DNA from: Oreocharis arfaki
Lineage: Eukaryota; Chordata; Aves; Passeriformes; Paramythiidae
Direction of reading: 5' to 3'
Length of the DNA stretch: 64,000 nucleotides
Assembly (NCBI GenBank): GCA_013398015.1
Contig: VZRR01012719.1
Location: 652,357-716,356 of the forward strand
Part shown: positions 13,096 to 26,191 of the stretch, piece after piece
Layout: each line of letters starts with the position of its first letter
How positions within the stretch are numbered: the stretch's first letter is position 1
Notes under the pieces: generated by a model
Database searches by the model: none
The model's input: the letters and a program-made list of their open reading frames with translations, nothing else
Told to the model about the DNA's origin: nothing
Translations under genes and position numbers: made by a program

Positions 13096-16000
13096 TAATA
13101 ACTACTTTGCCATACTGAAAAATGTAATTGCAGAGTCAGTGCTACTGTCTAAATAAGCTGAAAGAGAGCCAAAAACTCTACTAGTGTTTCAGAGTTTGGC
13201 TCTGGATGCCAAAATTGAATTCGATCTTCTCTGTTGGTATTCTAGTATTATATTCTAATCCTGTCTCATTCCAGAGGGAACTGTGGCATTTTGATTTATT
13301 TTTTCTCTACAATCTACATTGCCCTAAGCTAAGCAGAGAGATTCTGGAGAAAGATGCAAGACCCTTGTCAGAGGGCAGTGTTCCCAAGTCCCGGACTGGT
13401 GCTCTACTTACTAAAATGAACAGGGCACCCTCTGGCACCTGGGTCTGTTTTCATTAGCCTCTATGGCAGTGAATATTACCTTTTTCAGGAAAAAAAAAGT
13501 GAAAAAAATCCAAAATTCGTCTCTGAGCACCTCTGGTTCCAGCTGTAGGACCTTGATTAGACTTATTAAGCCAGTTCTATCTGTCTGAAGTTTGGAGCTG
13601 TTTAATGCAAAAGCTGTCAGGATTATCTTCCCCATAGTGTGGCTAAGCTGGCAAGTGAGGAACTAGTTCATCATCTCCTGGATGAGGGAGTTTGGGGAAT
13701 TCCTGGGCTCCCAGCTGGGATTTAAGTCTCACTTGCTTTGGTGACAGCTCTGCTCCATCTGTTAGCAGTGGTGACAGTCTCAGGGAATCATTCCTTCATG
13801 CTCACACAGGCTGTCTCTTCCCTGTGCTTAATCGTGTTCCGGTGAATTAAGTACTAAAGTGGAGTTCAGCAGGGAAACACACACCTTTTAAAAATGGGCA
13901 GTACATTCACTTGTTGTCTGCAGTGACCCATGATGAGACATCTGAAAAGAAGTTCAAGTGAAAAACCTAATGTCTTAGAACCATGCAGCTCCTGGCTCTT
14001 GTGATGCAGTGTGGGCATGGAGCGTGTTTGGGGTGGGGTGGTGAGAGCTGTGACTTGCAAGGCCACATAGTGACCAACATTTGGGAAAAGAGATTTTTGT
14101 GTTCTTTGACCCTGAGCTAATTTACATGCTTCCAGGGACTGCAGGCCTACTGGTGCTGACAGCAGATGGCTCAGGATATTCTCACAGGAGAGTGTGAAGT
14201 AACTGGAGAGATTGGATAATTGCATTCGTGCTGTTGGCCCCGAAGTCCAGAGCTGTTAGAGGCTGCGAAGCAACCCAAAGGAAGGAGTTGACCACGATGG
14301 ATGTGCAGCAGTAACGAGGTGAAATTGCATTGCCCTTTCCACAGATAGCCTGTTAAATATTCCACTGTAAACAGGAGTAAATGAACAGGCAGAGATTCCT
14401 CAGATGTCTGGCAGAAATGTTGGTGATTCAGTTGTGTAGCTGGGATTGAACAAGCAGTGCAAAGCTGAGAACTGTCTTCTGCTTTATTTGTTTATTTTTA
14501 AAAGTTTGTGCTTCCTCCCATTTGTCTTGGCCACTCTGTTGAATATATTCAGCAAAGAAGTGGGAACTGTGTGCGACTGGAAGCATTTCCATATGGGCTC
14601 TGTGTGACAAGAGGGAATACAATCTGTGGGACATCTATAGCAATACATAGAAACAAAGGGTGTACACCTATGGCTTGAAAGTACATTTAGCATAGTAAAT
14701 CCTCAGAGTACACCTCAAGGAGTGGCATGCATCATCAGCACATGTTGCTGCTAGTGTCTCTCTCAAGTAAAATTTTCAAGGGGGTAGGATATAGGAGTAG
14801 CTAACAGTTACAGCAAACTAATGAATGCCTTCTCATCTCTCAAGCCAAGTGGTAAAATTGCTGCTGGAGAATTGAGCTGTTTTGCTTCTAATTTTATATA
14901 TATAGAGCTAGAAAATGCATATAAAGGGTATTATTACTGAACACAACATCAAAACCAAACCCCAGACCCTGATATGTTCTCTCTATAAGCTTCCTCCAGG
15001 GGATTTTACAGAAACCATGGCTTCATGTCTCATTGCACGTGTCTAAATAAATAGTAAAGACAAGCATTTTGCATAAGAGACACTACAGTACAATAGCAAG
15101 GTTATTAATTTATTTGCCCCTGGCAAAAGCATTTCATGGCTGTAGTCATCAGCTCCAATTATTTGTTACAGTGTCTTGACTTCTTTGAGTATTGTTTATC
15201 CAATAGTATTTACACAGAAGCTCATTTGGGAGAGGTTTAAACATTTTTACAGGGTGAAGTTGGTATGTGTTGAACATAAATACAAATTATTTTAGAAAAT
15301 GAGGGCAAGACACAGATCAAAACTGGCTGTAAAATGCTGCTGAATTCACAACGGGGAGCTGGACTTACACGGGTTTTAATACCTCAAATTCCTCCCCAAT
15401 CCTTTTATTTTCTCTAAAGCAATTTCCAGCAAAACCACATCTTATTTCCCCTTGCTGAGACAGACCTAAGCATCCCTTTTCTTTGAGAATATCCAAATTC
15501 CCTTAGGCAGACACCTAGGAATGTGTAATTTAAAAACAAAAACAAGAGTAAATAGATGAGGAGAAGAAAAATACGATTGCTGCAAGGACAATTACTGCAT
15601 TCATAACCAATTCCAAAAAACAGAGACAAATATAAAATTCCTTCTTGAGTGTAAAATCTTAGTAGGTAGGTATTAGTACTCCATTTATATTTGTACATAT
15701 TTGATAGATAAACATTTGATTTGCATCTCATATGTATACTACTCTTATTTTTGCATCTCATCTTACAAAAGATGCTGTTCTGTAGAGATGACGAGTGGAT
15801 AAATCTCTGATTCTTTCATCAGAAAGAGAATTTTTGGTAATTTTTCTGCTCCCTCAAGAAAAAATGAAACATTCTCATTCCTGCCTTGACCATCGTGTGA
15901 AAAGAAAAAGTAATGTTTCTAAGGTGTGTAAGTTTTCATTTTATTGTGGGAAATGTTGGGGGCCTTGTTCTGTTCTGTAGCTACCTCTGTTCTGCCAGCA

Positions 16001-18833
16001 GATTCCAGAAACTCCCTGAGATGTTTTCAGAAATTAACTTCATGGCTAATTTATTTATGAACGAGGGAGTGTCCCGAGAGGCCGACAGTGGGGAGAACTT
16101 TAAAACAGCAGGATTGCCATTTTGTGTATTTAGTGCAGGAAGAACCAAGGAGACTCTTCAGAAGGGTTGTTATTTCCATCAATTCATCTGTGACCTGGAG
16201 GAGCCGTGGTGACAGATTTTTAGATTGTCCCCAGAGTCGTTCAAGCCCTGGGGTGATGTTTGTTCTGTCTCTAACAAAGGCCAAGATACTGGATTATAGC
16301 ATAGTCCCTGCCATAAATTTAGTATTTCCTCTCTTTAAAACCATCAATTTGGGTTGAACTGTCATTATGTTCCTTCAAAAGTCTTTGCAACTGAAACCCT
16401 TCCAGAAGGCAAAAAATTAAATTTCCTGCCTGAGAAGTAGAGAGATAAAATCTGCCTGGGTTCCTGTTGATCTGCAAAAGTCCTACCATTGGATAAAATA
16501 TGCCAGTTGAACTTCTTTTGGTAATATTGGCATCATGAATTGTTACATGGAAGTTTTCATTCTTCAGCCTCTGGTGAACTCTTTTGGTTATATGTACATT
16601 ATTTTAGAAAAGGTTTTGTATATGAGATGAAAAAGGGAAGTTGCTGTGCTGATGACAAATGCATGTGCAGTACCCCTGTAAGCAGTTCAGACTTTGCAAC
16701 TCCAGATTTATTCCTGATGCTTGGTCATTCCCTGTGTTATGTTGTTCCTTTTAGGATATGAAGAACAAACTTTGAGAGAGAGGAAGGTATCTCCCATTTT
16801 TTGAAGCCTTGTCCAAGCTGAAAGCACTGCTATAACTTTGTAGCAGAGTAAGTAGTCTCAAACCTTGGTTTTTGATTGTCCCTTGCTGCTGGAATTGTAG
16901 TTCTTGGATGTGTGTCTAATTTCTCCGTTGTGTAAGACACGTGTCATGAAGGTGACGTTCTCCCTCCAGAAGTTCTCAGCCTGAAATGAGACAGCAGAAG
17001 TAAAGGTGGGAAGTAGTGTCACAAAATCAGTTGAAAATGATAAAAAGATTCACTTACTCAGCCTGCTGTAGACTTGCATGCAAAGTGAAAAGTGGGGTTT
17101 TTTTTCCCAAAGCAGAAAGATTTGCAGGATTTTCCAAATATATCCCTTTAGCTGTGATTTTTTGAAGCAGACGAGTAAAGCAGATTAAATTAATACTCAA
17201 AACAATCAGCAAACATGATGCTTCTGCGGGCACAACTGTGGGACAAAGAGACTATTTTTCTGTGTCAGTGACACTCCTGATATATGGTAGGTGCAGTTAA
17301 TTTCATATTTGATGGTTGTTAACATTTCTGAAGTGTCTGAAACACTGGCTTGGCTCTACTGTAATGTGCTTTTTGAACTGATAGTGTTTTGTAATCCTGT
17401 TGTTTGGTGATGAATATTTGCACATTTTCTTGGGCTCGTGCCCATAATTTACAAGGAGATGCTTTGTAGACTGTGGAAAACCCCAGAAAATTTCTTGTCT
17501 GTGTATACTCAGACAAACTGAAATAAACCTTCAATTCTAAGGTATGACACGTGCTATTCCTGCTTTGAACACTGTACCTTCATCACATGTGACCTTGGTG
17601 TTTGATGATTTGGCACAGTGCCACAGCAGAATTCGATGATCCACTGGAAATCGTGATTCTTTCATGTGGAAAACAATAAAAAGCATATGGTATCAATTAT
17701 ACTTCACTATTTCTTTGAGAATTCAAGCACCAGAAATAAAAAACACTGTCTGACGACTTTGAATTTCCATTAACTGGAAACAGTTGGTATAAATTATTTT
17801 TACTGAAACTGCTCTACTGGCCCTGGGTAATAAAAGCAAAAATAACATTGGCATTTGATTGACTTCATAGGTGCAAGATATGTCATGCTCAGAGGGAGCA
17901 TAAAATTCCAGGTCGAGCCATGGAATCATTTTATTAAATACCATATTTGTCATGGAGAAGCTCTTGGAAAAATGAGTGTCCTGTTACCTTAATTTCTACT
18001 GCATCTCTACTGAGCATGGTGATTTGCTGATCAAATACACTGGGTAATGAACATGATGGGTAGCTACAGTAAAAGTAGGAGGTCAGCAGAGAGGCTTCTA
18101 GAATAATAAGAATTTTGGTGGAAATCAAAGCTGAGTTCTTCGAAGGAACAGTTTTACTGGCAGTGCATTTCTAAAGCATGGCTTGGATCTGGGTTTTGGA
18201 AATTTCAGAGGTTCCTATGTTGTGTTGCTTTACTCTCCCAGGGAGCACGTTCATTAGAACTGGCCTCTCAGAAGTCAGTAACTATGCAAAAAGTTTCTTT
18301 TGTTTCTTTGTTCTTTTGTTCAAGATTGAATTACTCTGCAGAATTTAGAGTAATTCTGAGTGGTGGCATCTCCAGTCAATTGCAGTCAAACTTATATTAC
18401 ACTGTGTTTATCTTAACACCCAATGTTTATCTTTAGTGCTTATTACTACATTTCTTAAGCAGCTTTTTTTCTGTGGTTTCTGTGATAGGAGCAACTCTAG
18501 AAAAATAGTAGCTTGTCCTCAAATAGAAACTTAAACTGAGCTGATAGCAGCTCTGAGATAGACATTTAAACAGAATGCATCTGCATTTGTTATGGGAAAG
18601 CAATAAGCAAATCAATAAAATGTTTGGTAACCAGGAACTAAAATAGGAAAGCAAGTTAACTTCCAGGTTTCTCAATTTTGTCCATGAGGAATAGACTCTT
18701 ACCCCTCTTAAATATGACTTACATCAGTGGGGTTGCTTGTGTCTTTAAATACCACCTGGTATTCAGAGGTTATGTGCCTATAGAGTTACAGTGTAGGTTT
18801 ATTAGGCAATAGAAAGGGTCATGGGTAACTCAC

Positions 18834-18904
18834 CTGAGAGCAGCCCTTGTCCATGCTGTCCCTTATTTGGGTCAGTTGGTGATAGGGAAGTGTCACAAAC
18901 TTCA
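18834..18904 (-). other. Minus-strand exon-like segment, 71 bp (hypothetical)
   Basis: Read on the minus strand, the segment starts after TTTACAG and ends at CTCTCAG|GTGAGT, a full-consensus donor. One frame is open throughout, 23 codons after two leading bases. It begins KFVTLPYHQLTQIRD and ends in KGCSQ. An in-frame TAA lies just before the acceptor, so the frame begins at the splice site. The acceptor has a poor pyrimidine tract (AATAGGAGTAATTTACAG), which lowers confidence. No homolog is recognised. Confidence 0.13.
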
Positions 18905-21340
18905 CTGTAAATTACTCCTATTTTCTCCAGAGAGTTTTAGCTCCAGTCCTGATGGCCCAATGTAGAAATGCTTTCACCAACATATCCCAAGTTTAATAAT
19001 ATTAAGAACATCATATGTACTTGGAAAGCATTAACATTTATTTTTATGAAATAGCATCTGATAGTTAAACTGCCATATTTTTTCCAGACTTCTTTCATTA
19101 GAGAGACTGATGACTATTACTACAAATATCCCATGGAGTATTCAATTATGCTGGAAGGAGGGTGAAAATGATATGCCAGAAGCTATGCAAGAGAGATGAT
19201 GCACATTATTCTGATTTTATGAGGTTGTAGATCTTGGGAAAAGCAGAGATTTATAATGCCACTCCCTGCAATAATTAAGAAAGTGTGTGTCTGATTTATG
19301 TATATGTGGTGGGAAGATGGAGAAGTTGACTGAAAATGTCACGGAGAACAGAATCTCTGTGTAAAAATGATCTGCCCAAAACTCCGGATCTTATGCACTC
19401 ATCAGGAGATAAGTTTATTCTTAGAATTGAAAAATGTCTTTCTATGCTTTGGTTGTCAGCCATTGTTTTCTCTTTTGCTCTCAGTGGTTTGAAGTTAGCT
19501 AAAAAGAAGTGTATTTGGTGAAAAGCACCCTCATAAGCCATCAATATGTTTTGTAAATCTTGCCCTCTGAATGAGAACAGAAATCAGGTCATGTTTCTTT
19601 CCTTCAGATTAAGGATTGGCATGATTCAGCAGGTAAGTTAAGTGTATGCTTTTTGTTGAAAGAACGTTTTTGAGAAATAAGTCATCCTTGTCTTTGGAGG
19701 AATTCCTGTTTTGATGATTCAGGAGCAGAGAGCAGTGGCAGGTTTATGTAGTAGTGTTGACTTGAGGTCAGGGACAGCTGTGTGTTTGCAGGTCTTGAGG
19801 TAGAGTTTGGTAAGGCTAGGTTATTTTTCAAGATCTTTTTTTTCCATCTCTTCAGTAGCAGCTCAGGATTCAGTCTTCAAATGACTGTAGGCATTGAAAT
19901 TGTTCAAGCCACTTGAATGGAGTGTATTTTTTATATTTGGTGAGTTGCCTTTTTTGATCATTTGCTTTGCACTTGTTCCAAGAGCACATCGGGAAAGGAA
20001 GCTCTCAGTTTCTAGGGGAAATTAGAGATAAAATTTGTCTGCTTTCCACTGAAAGTGCAGGGACAGTAAATTAGTACTTCTTATCTTCATAACTGTTAAT
20101 TAGCAGTGTCAGGTTGTGTTGCAGGATTGATGAGACTCTCTCATCTGGCAATGTTTTCAAGGGAAAAACAAGTCTAAAGACTCTGGGTTTTTCCCTCAAG
20201 TCTTCTCCATTTTCTCCAGCAAATTCTGGATTTGACTGATCTCACTTCCAGTTGTTTTAGATGTTGAATAATAATATCTTGTCTTAATACAGGATTCATT
20301 TGGAAAATTAAAAGTGGAAATATCGTGTGTCTCATATTTCCCATTGTTTGTGTCCAGTGCAAATATCCGGGTTTGGTTTGGGCATCTTTCTATGCAGCAT
20401 CAATCAACTCTTCATTAATTCAGACTTTGTAACAAATGGGGAAACTGGCTTCAGTTCCTGACTCATAATTCATTGGTATCAGTGGTGGGATTCCTTCCCA
20501 ATTAATTGCAGTGGTAATCAGATAATAATTATTGTTAATTTAATAGCCTGGGCTTGAAGTGTGGAAGTAACATCACAATCTGGAGTGTTTGATGGTTTTT
20601 GTTGTGGTTTTTTGTTTTTCCTCCAACAGGATGAAGGAGAAGAAACATCAGAAAGTTTTTGTTTGTTTACTAGCTACGAGAGAGCAGAGGAATTAACACT
20701 GTGTGTATGAGTATCTGTCTATAAAAATGAAAACATAGCATCTGTAGAGTCAGTTCTTTCTGAAAGTAATTTAGTTTGTATGCTAATAAGATTTAAATGT
20801 GCCATTTATATTCTGTAGCAAAAACCTGTAGCTGGTGGATACAGATTGTTGTGGTTTAGCTAAGTCTTTTAAACCCAAGTAGGGTTGTCTAATTAAAGTG
20901 AAGGGAGAGAAAATAAGTGTTGCTTTCCAAGTTCATTTTCTGACATGTGTCTTTCTTAAAAGAAAGAAATCAGTAAATATCTCTTGGGTATGCGGTCTGT
21001 GATCTGTCTGCCTGGTAGCACAGAGACAACATTACGAGGTGCTCAACCCAGAACTATGACTCTTGTGTCGAGATTACAGATTTAGATTACAGCTAAAGAC
21101 AGATTTGAGCACCTTTTGTTCTCTGGAATAATAACCTGTGTTTACAAAATGACAGAAGTAGCACCTTATTCTGAAGTGAAGTTTGTACATAACCCTGTCA
21201 AATGTGTGAACGTGTTTTGGTCCTGGCAGAGAAGGAGCTCGTCTTCTCCATCCTCAGCAGTCCAGCTCTTCTCACAGTCTTGTGGATAAGAGAAGTCAGC
21301 AGTCAGAAATGTTCTGCAGGGTAACAGTAAGAAGTTTTTG
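18905..21340. other. Gene-free stretch
   Basis: No gene recognised. At 19606-19630 a 25-base segment lies between a good acceptor (TTTCTTTCCTTCAG) and a full-consensus donor (CAG|GTAAGT). It would be a microexon reading IKDWHDSA but is too short to support alone. The rest is AT-rich sequence without repeats I can name. Confidence 0.5.
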
Positions 21341-21346
21341 TTACAG

Positions 21347-21451
21347 GATCCCAGCAGGCAGGGAAGAAAGAGACCTCCTGTACGACTCAGAGGCAGGATT
21401 TATGTGCACCTGCACGCAGCTCTGCATGGGAAACAAGGACACTGAGCACTG
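21347..21451 (+). other. Exon-like segment, 105 bp (hypothetical)
   Basis: The segment runs from an acceptor (GTTTTTGTTACAG) to a GTAAGG donor and is exactly 35 codons long, so skipping it would keep frame. In the best frame (phase 2 in and out) it begins IPAGREERDLLYDSEAG and continues with a cysteine-containing part (FMCTCTQLCMGNKDTEH). All three forward frames are nearly free of stops, which reflects composition and reduces the weight of the coding frame. It could equally be a non-coding RNA exon or chance. No homolog is recognised. Confidence 0.17.
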
Positions 21452-21532
21452 GTAAGGGCCTCTTTTGCTTCTTACACCAGGTTACCTACAAGGTTTTTGC
21501 TGCCTGCTGGTATTTTTTTCTGTCTTTCTGAA

Positions 21533-21678
21533 TAAGTTCCTTCTAAAGGTCACAGGTGACAGACCCCTTTCCTAAGCTGGTGTTCTTGAGTGTCCTGAGG
21601 CATCATAAGTTCCTTCTAAAGGTTGCAGGTGACAGACTCCTTTCCTAAGCTGGTCTTCTTGAGTGTCCTGAGACATCA
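21533..21678 (+). repeat. 73-bp tandem duplication, two copies
   Basis: The unit starting TAAGTTCCTTCTAAAGG occupies 21533-21605 and is repeated immediately at 21606-21678. By eye the copies differ at five positions (about 93% identity), all substitutions, with no length change. This indicates a fairly recent local duplication. No function is suggested, and the unit does not match a repeat family that I recognise. Confidence 0.95.
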
Positions 21679-22474
21679 AAAGGAAATACTTGAGGTGAGG
21701 GAGTGAACTGAAGAGAGACAAGTATGCTCTGCAAGTAGGGTGAGGTTATTCCATGTTACTCCTTAGAAAGGTGGGACTTGGAGGGTTGTCAGTGCTGTAC
21801 AAATGTGCATTTGTGGGAAAAGAGGAGGCACCTCTTGTTGATTAGTCTGATCAAAATAAGTCTGTCTCTTTTCTTCTTTCTTAAATGTGAGGCAAAAGAG
21901 TATTTGGACAGCTTGAATAAAATTCTGGTTTTTAGCTGGAACAGTACAGCTAAATCCTTGTACATTATGAATTGGCACCACTGCACTGAAATCAAGGAAG
22001 CTTTGTTGATTTACATCAGCTGTTGCATATTCTTAACTAGAAAAGAGTGTAATGTAATGTGTGTTGTAGATGTCCAGATCCAAATGTTTTCAAGTCAGTT
22101 CTTTAACTAGTTTTTTTGGGTGACTGAAATATCCTGAAAAGTACATTAAAAAAAATCTTCTGAATTTAAAGGAGTACAGTACTCCATGTGTCTCTAACTG
22201 GGCTGTATGCTGTAGCACAGTAATCCCTAAGGCATGCTTTCTTCATATTTGTGTTCTAAATACTATAATATTTAGTGCAGCTCCTGTTTTGAGGAAGGAT
22301 TATGTGTGCCTAATCTTGCCTGGAGAAACCACAGGATGTGTATAAACAAGCAATGTTTAAACCAAGGCTGTGACACCCAATCTCACTGTGGTACTGGTGC
22401 AAAAAGAAAATGCAAACTGCCAGAAATGAGGCTCACAGCTTTATAGGGTTTGCTCACCAGAACAAAAGCATCAC

Positions 22475-22525
22475 GATGGATGGATGGATGGATGGATGGA
22501 TGGATGGATGGATGGATGGATGGAT
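22475..22525 (+). repeat. (GATG)n tetranucleotide microsatellite, about 12.75 units
   Basis: Fifty-one bases of uninterrupted GATG (equivalently GGAT or ATGG) repeat. On the minus strand it translates as repeated SIHP and is the reason for an otherwise meaningless long minus-strand frame over 22383-22826. A perfect tetranucleotide tract of this length is likely to be polymorphic. Confidence 0.97.
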
Positions 22526-22899
22526 TGAATGCTAAAACCCACTTGGGGTCAGACTGGGAATTACCTGCCACAGTGCTCTTCTGGCCAGAAACTTGGAGGA
22601 GCAGACTGTGAGGAAAAGCATCTGTAAGAGGCAGTGACCCCCTCAGCCCTGAGTCAGAACTTGGGGGAAACCAGAAGCTGTTGGCCTGGGCCAAAGTGAG
22701 TGTAATTGGTCTCATCTTGGGAGGAAGAACTATTTTTGCTGGCATGTTTCCTCCTCCACCTGGCAAAGACCAGTGTGTTATGGAAAAATCTTGGAGACCA
22801 GAGACTGTCTGTGGGCTGTTGCCCATCTTTCATATGATCCATCTTCCATACCACAGCAATTTTCTTGACAAGATAGCAGTGTTGCAAAAAGGTTTTTTT

Positions 22900-25800
22900 T
22901 TCTGACATTAAAACAGTTCAATGTTGTCTCCCAGGACTGGTTATCTCTTGGGCCAAGAAAGCTTCAGTTTGGGTGCTTGGAGCCAAGCACACGCTGCTTT
23001 TGGCTGTATTTGCCAGGGTTTGGCATTTATATTTCTGTCTGACTCCTTGCCTCCAGTTGTAGCTTTTCCTATTCTTACATTTGCATGTGAAAGGTACTGT
23101 GGGTCTTTAGCTGGTATCCTGCACCTTAGGCAGTTTCATAATGGCCTTTAAAAGGTATAAAAGAGGCTTCTTGGCATAGCAGCTCATCCAAAGTGTGCTG
23201 CCAGAGCTGCTCCACCAGTGACAGCAGCGCAGGAGGTCTTTGTGTCTCTGCGTGTTTAGCCCTAACTTCAGAGCATCGTTGTTTCTCTGCTCCTAAGAGA
23301 AAGGGATGTGGGTTACAATGTTTTGGCACTGGTTGCATCTCCTGAAAGATTCCCAGGGGTAAATGGGAATCAAGAGAAGCGTGGGCTTGTGTGGAGAGGA
23401 ACGGTGTGAAAAGTGTTGTGAAAAGATGGAAGTAAACTCTTGGAGAGGGCTTAGGTTTAACATGGCAGTGAGTTAAGAATTTGCAATTCCTCCCTCCCTT
23501 TATTCCCCAGAGTGAAAGATTGGAAAGGAGAGGTTTAACTTTGCATTAAAGCAAAAGCTTTAAGCACAGTGTTCTACTTCTGAGAGCAGGCATTGGTTGG
23601 AGACGAGGATTATCAGCCTCTCAGGCCAGGGAGAGCCTGCTGTGCCCTCAGGAGGATGCAAGACCAAATCCCTTATTGATAAGTAAGGGTTGTCTGGTCT
23701 TAAGAATACAAAGCAGAGGTGAATATAGAAGAGGTGGCATTGAAAAAAAAAAAGCTATCAAAAAATAACTGTTGGGAACCTTGTGAAGTGAATCCTGGTG
23801 TTGAACGGAAGTCCATCTGGCAGGTTGTCTAAACTGCCCCTTTTATCTGCCAGTAGAACTGGCAGAGGACAGCTTTGGGGAGTTGTGGGACAGGCCACCA
23901 TGCAAAGACACTGCAGAGCTTCATCCAGCTGATTTACAGCTGTTCTCTCTCTCTCTCTGAAAAGGAAGAGTAGACTCATTTACCTAGAAGCTTGGAAAAT
24001 ACTCACGTTTACTCATCCTGCAAGAAAGAGGGAATCAGAATGAGCATAGAAATTATTGGTCAACTGGACTTTAATAATTCAAGAAAAAGTTTGGCATGCA
24101 TTTTGTGTAAGGTTTCTTATTTTAGCTGGACAATATCCTTAATCCCTGTTTATTTTGGCCAGTTGCTAATTAGTAATGTGATTCGTGTCTGTGATGGTTT
24201 ATATAGAGTATCCTGAATTCTTGAGCGCCCAGAACTCTCACTGGCTTTAATGCTGGTTTGTGTTACACTTGCAATTCATGACTAGGTTTCATTTTAGGCA
24301 TCTATATTTAGTTTTCTAAGGCAGTGCTGAGGGAAAAGAATCTGCTCCAATAATACATCTTCAAGGAGTGCTGGTTGTGTGGAACACTGTATTTATCGAA
24401 CAGCTTAGCAGAGTGGCAGAGTAAATCAGTGCTGGATGTAAATGCAGCTCTTGGAAAGTACATGTTGCACTAAATACCAAGATTATATGTTGCCTCTCTA
24501 CACTCTCTTTTTATCTTGAATGTTACAATCATATCTCTTAGTTGTTGCATTTAGTAACTGGAGAGGAGGGGAGAGTTAAGAGAGACACAAAAATCGATGT
24601 ATGTCCAGATTAGAAGTCAGAGAAAGCTGAGATGCATTGGCAACAATGAATTCCGCTCCCCAGATTCAAAATGCACTTAATTGTATTCAAAAACAGCAGA
24701 GTGAGCCATGCTCATCATTGAGTGACAATGGAATGGGTGTGAGCTCCTGAAATGTACACCACAGTGTGACAAAATGCCCCTGCATCACAGTCAGATGAAA
24801 ACAGATAAGCTTTCTAAGCACTGGATGCTAAAATTTCAGTTTCGAAAATAAAAAAGGTAATTACATTTATACTTTTACAGCCAAGTGGCTCCTACAAATA
24901 AAAACTTACAGAATGACATGACATGATTTATTCCTGTCCAGAACTGCTAGTGTAGATATCAGCTCAATTAGCCAAGTATCTGAACTACCTAAACAAGTAG
25001 TTAATGTGTGTCTATTTACACCTCTTCTCTGAATTTCAGCTGCAGACCCAAGAGTGCTGGCTCATGCTGATGCAAAATACAGGTGTAAATTATTCTGCAA
25101 AAGAGATTGCTGAGCTGAATGCAAATTTAAATAATACAGGAGTCCACCTCCATCTTCTCTCTTCTTTTATGTGGCTTATTTTAGACTCCCATCTCTTCAG
25201 AGTAGGAAGAGATTAATACCGATTAATACACTTTATTATTCTGTACTTCAGTGCATTCTTCAGAAGATCAGTAATAAAGGTTCAAGGATCCAGACAACCA
25301 TATGATGCAAACAACTGTTCTAGTTCCACAGCTACTTTATTTTCTAATGTATGGCCTGTTTGTCCCTGGAAGATAAGATTTGGGTTTAATTATGCCCTTG
25401 GACAGCCCAGCAAAAGAAGAAATGTCAGGAAGGGGGATACTTCAGGGAGCAAAACATTTGGGTGAACTTCCTCTTGTATATTTGGAGAAGCATAGGACTT
25501 AATTTTTCTGAAACGTGAGCAGATTTTTCTTCCTCTCACTGGAAAACCTGAGAGTAATTGCTATGCAGAAGTAGTAAATAATATATTCGTGAGTTTAATC
25601 CACAGTGTTTCATGGCACCTTTACTTATGCTCATGTCTCATCTTTGAAAAGCTATGTGAGAAATTAATTGAAGCCATTAGAGTTCTTGAACATACCTGTA
25701 TTCCTCTAAAAATGCATTTTTCTAAACTGACAGGAGGACAGTGACTGCAGACAGGCTGCATAATGACCCCAGCCAACGGCTCAGCTCCAAGGCACCCAGG

Positions 25801-26130
25801 ACAGGCACGCACAGAAATCTTCCCCTCTCCTCAGACCCACAAAAGAGATCTCTGCCATGGCCAGAAATCTCTTTTTCTCAGAAAGAGCAAAGTTCCTCTG
25901 TCAGCCTGCATCCTGATACACATTTGGACTGCCAGGTCTTGTCTTCAGCCCTTTCTTGTGTCAGAGGCTTGCCAGGAAAAATTATAATTTCAGCCAGGGA
26001 ACCATGTGTTCTATGCAAATGAAAGCAAATAGTTCTGGTGTTAATCATCTCACTTGTCATTGAGCAAAACAAAGCTTTTGAAGCTAATTCAGAAATTACC
26101 ATCCCATCAACATGCAAGCTTTGCTGGCTC
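22900..26130. other. Gene-free stretch
   Basis: No gene recognised. It contains a short TC tract at 23944-23958. On the minus strand near 24 kb there is a very good acceptor (CTCTTTCTTGCAG) only 11 bases from a GTGAGT donor, too close for a believable exon. The portion 24.59-24.96 kb is AT-rich and looks like slowly evolving non-coding sequence, but nothing more can be said. Confidence 0.5.
23944..23958 (+). repeat. (TC)7 microsatellite
   Basis: Fifteen bases of alternating TC, ordinary low-complexity sequence. Confidence 0.85.
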
Positions 26131-26137
26131 TGCTTAC

Positions 26138-26191
26138 CTGTGCCAGGTTATTCCCATAACACACATACACAGGACTGCCTTGACTCAAGAT
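26138..26191 (-). other. Minus-strand exon-like segment, 54 bp (hypothetical)
   Basis: On the minus strand this lies between TATTTGTCAG and a good donor (CACAG|GTAAGC). It is exactly 18 codons, and only one of the three minus-strand frames is open, reading ILSQGSPVYVCYGNNLAQ. The acceptor is moderate. The open frame also extends upstream of the acceptor, so the boundary is uncertain. No homolog is recognised. A chance match cannot be excluded. Confidence 0.12.

Larger units (their letters stand above)
8520..18800. other. Gene-free stretch with a few minor features
   Basis: No gene could be recognised. The stretch holds a small ORF with a good Kozak context (9482-9679), a CpG-rich patch (10379-10575) and a short AG tract (13085-13095), listed separately. 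Around 15.36-15.41 kb, on the minus strand, a short open segment (peptide ENKRIGEEFEVLKP) runs from a weak acceptor to a GTAAGT donor. It is too short to list as an exon. The remainder is ordinary AT-rich sequence. Confidence 0.55.

Noticed and set aside
22165..22185. Small palindrome GGAGTACAGTACTCC
   Set aside because: Seven-base arms are common by chance, and no associated feature is seen.
22383..22826. 147-codon minus-strand frame with SIHP repeats
   Set aside because: The repeat peptide is the translation of the GATG microsatellite, and the rest has no recognised similarity.
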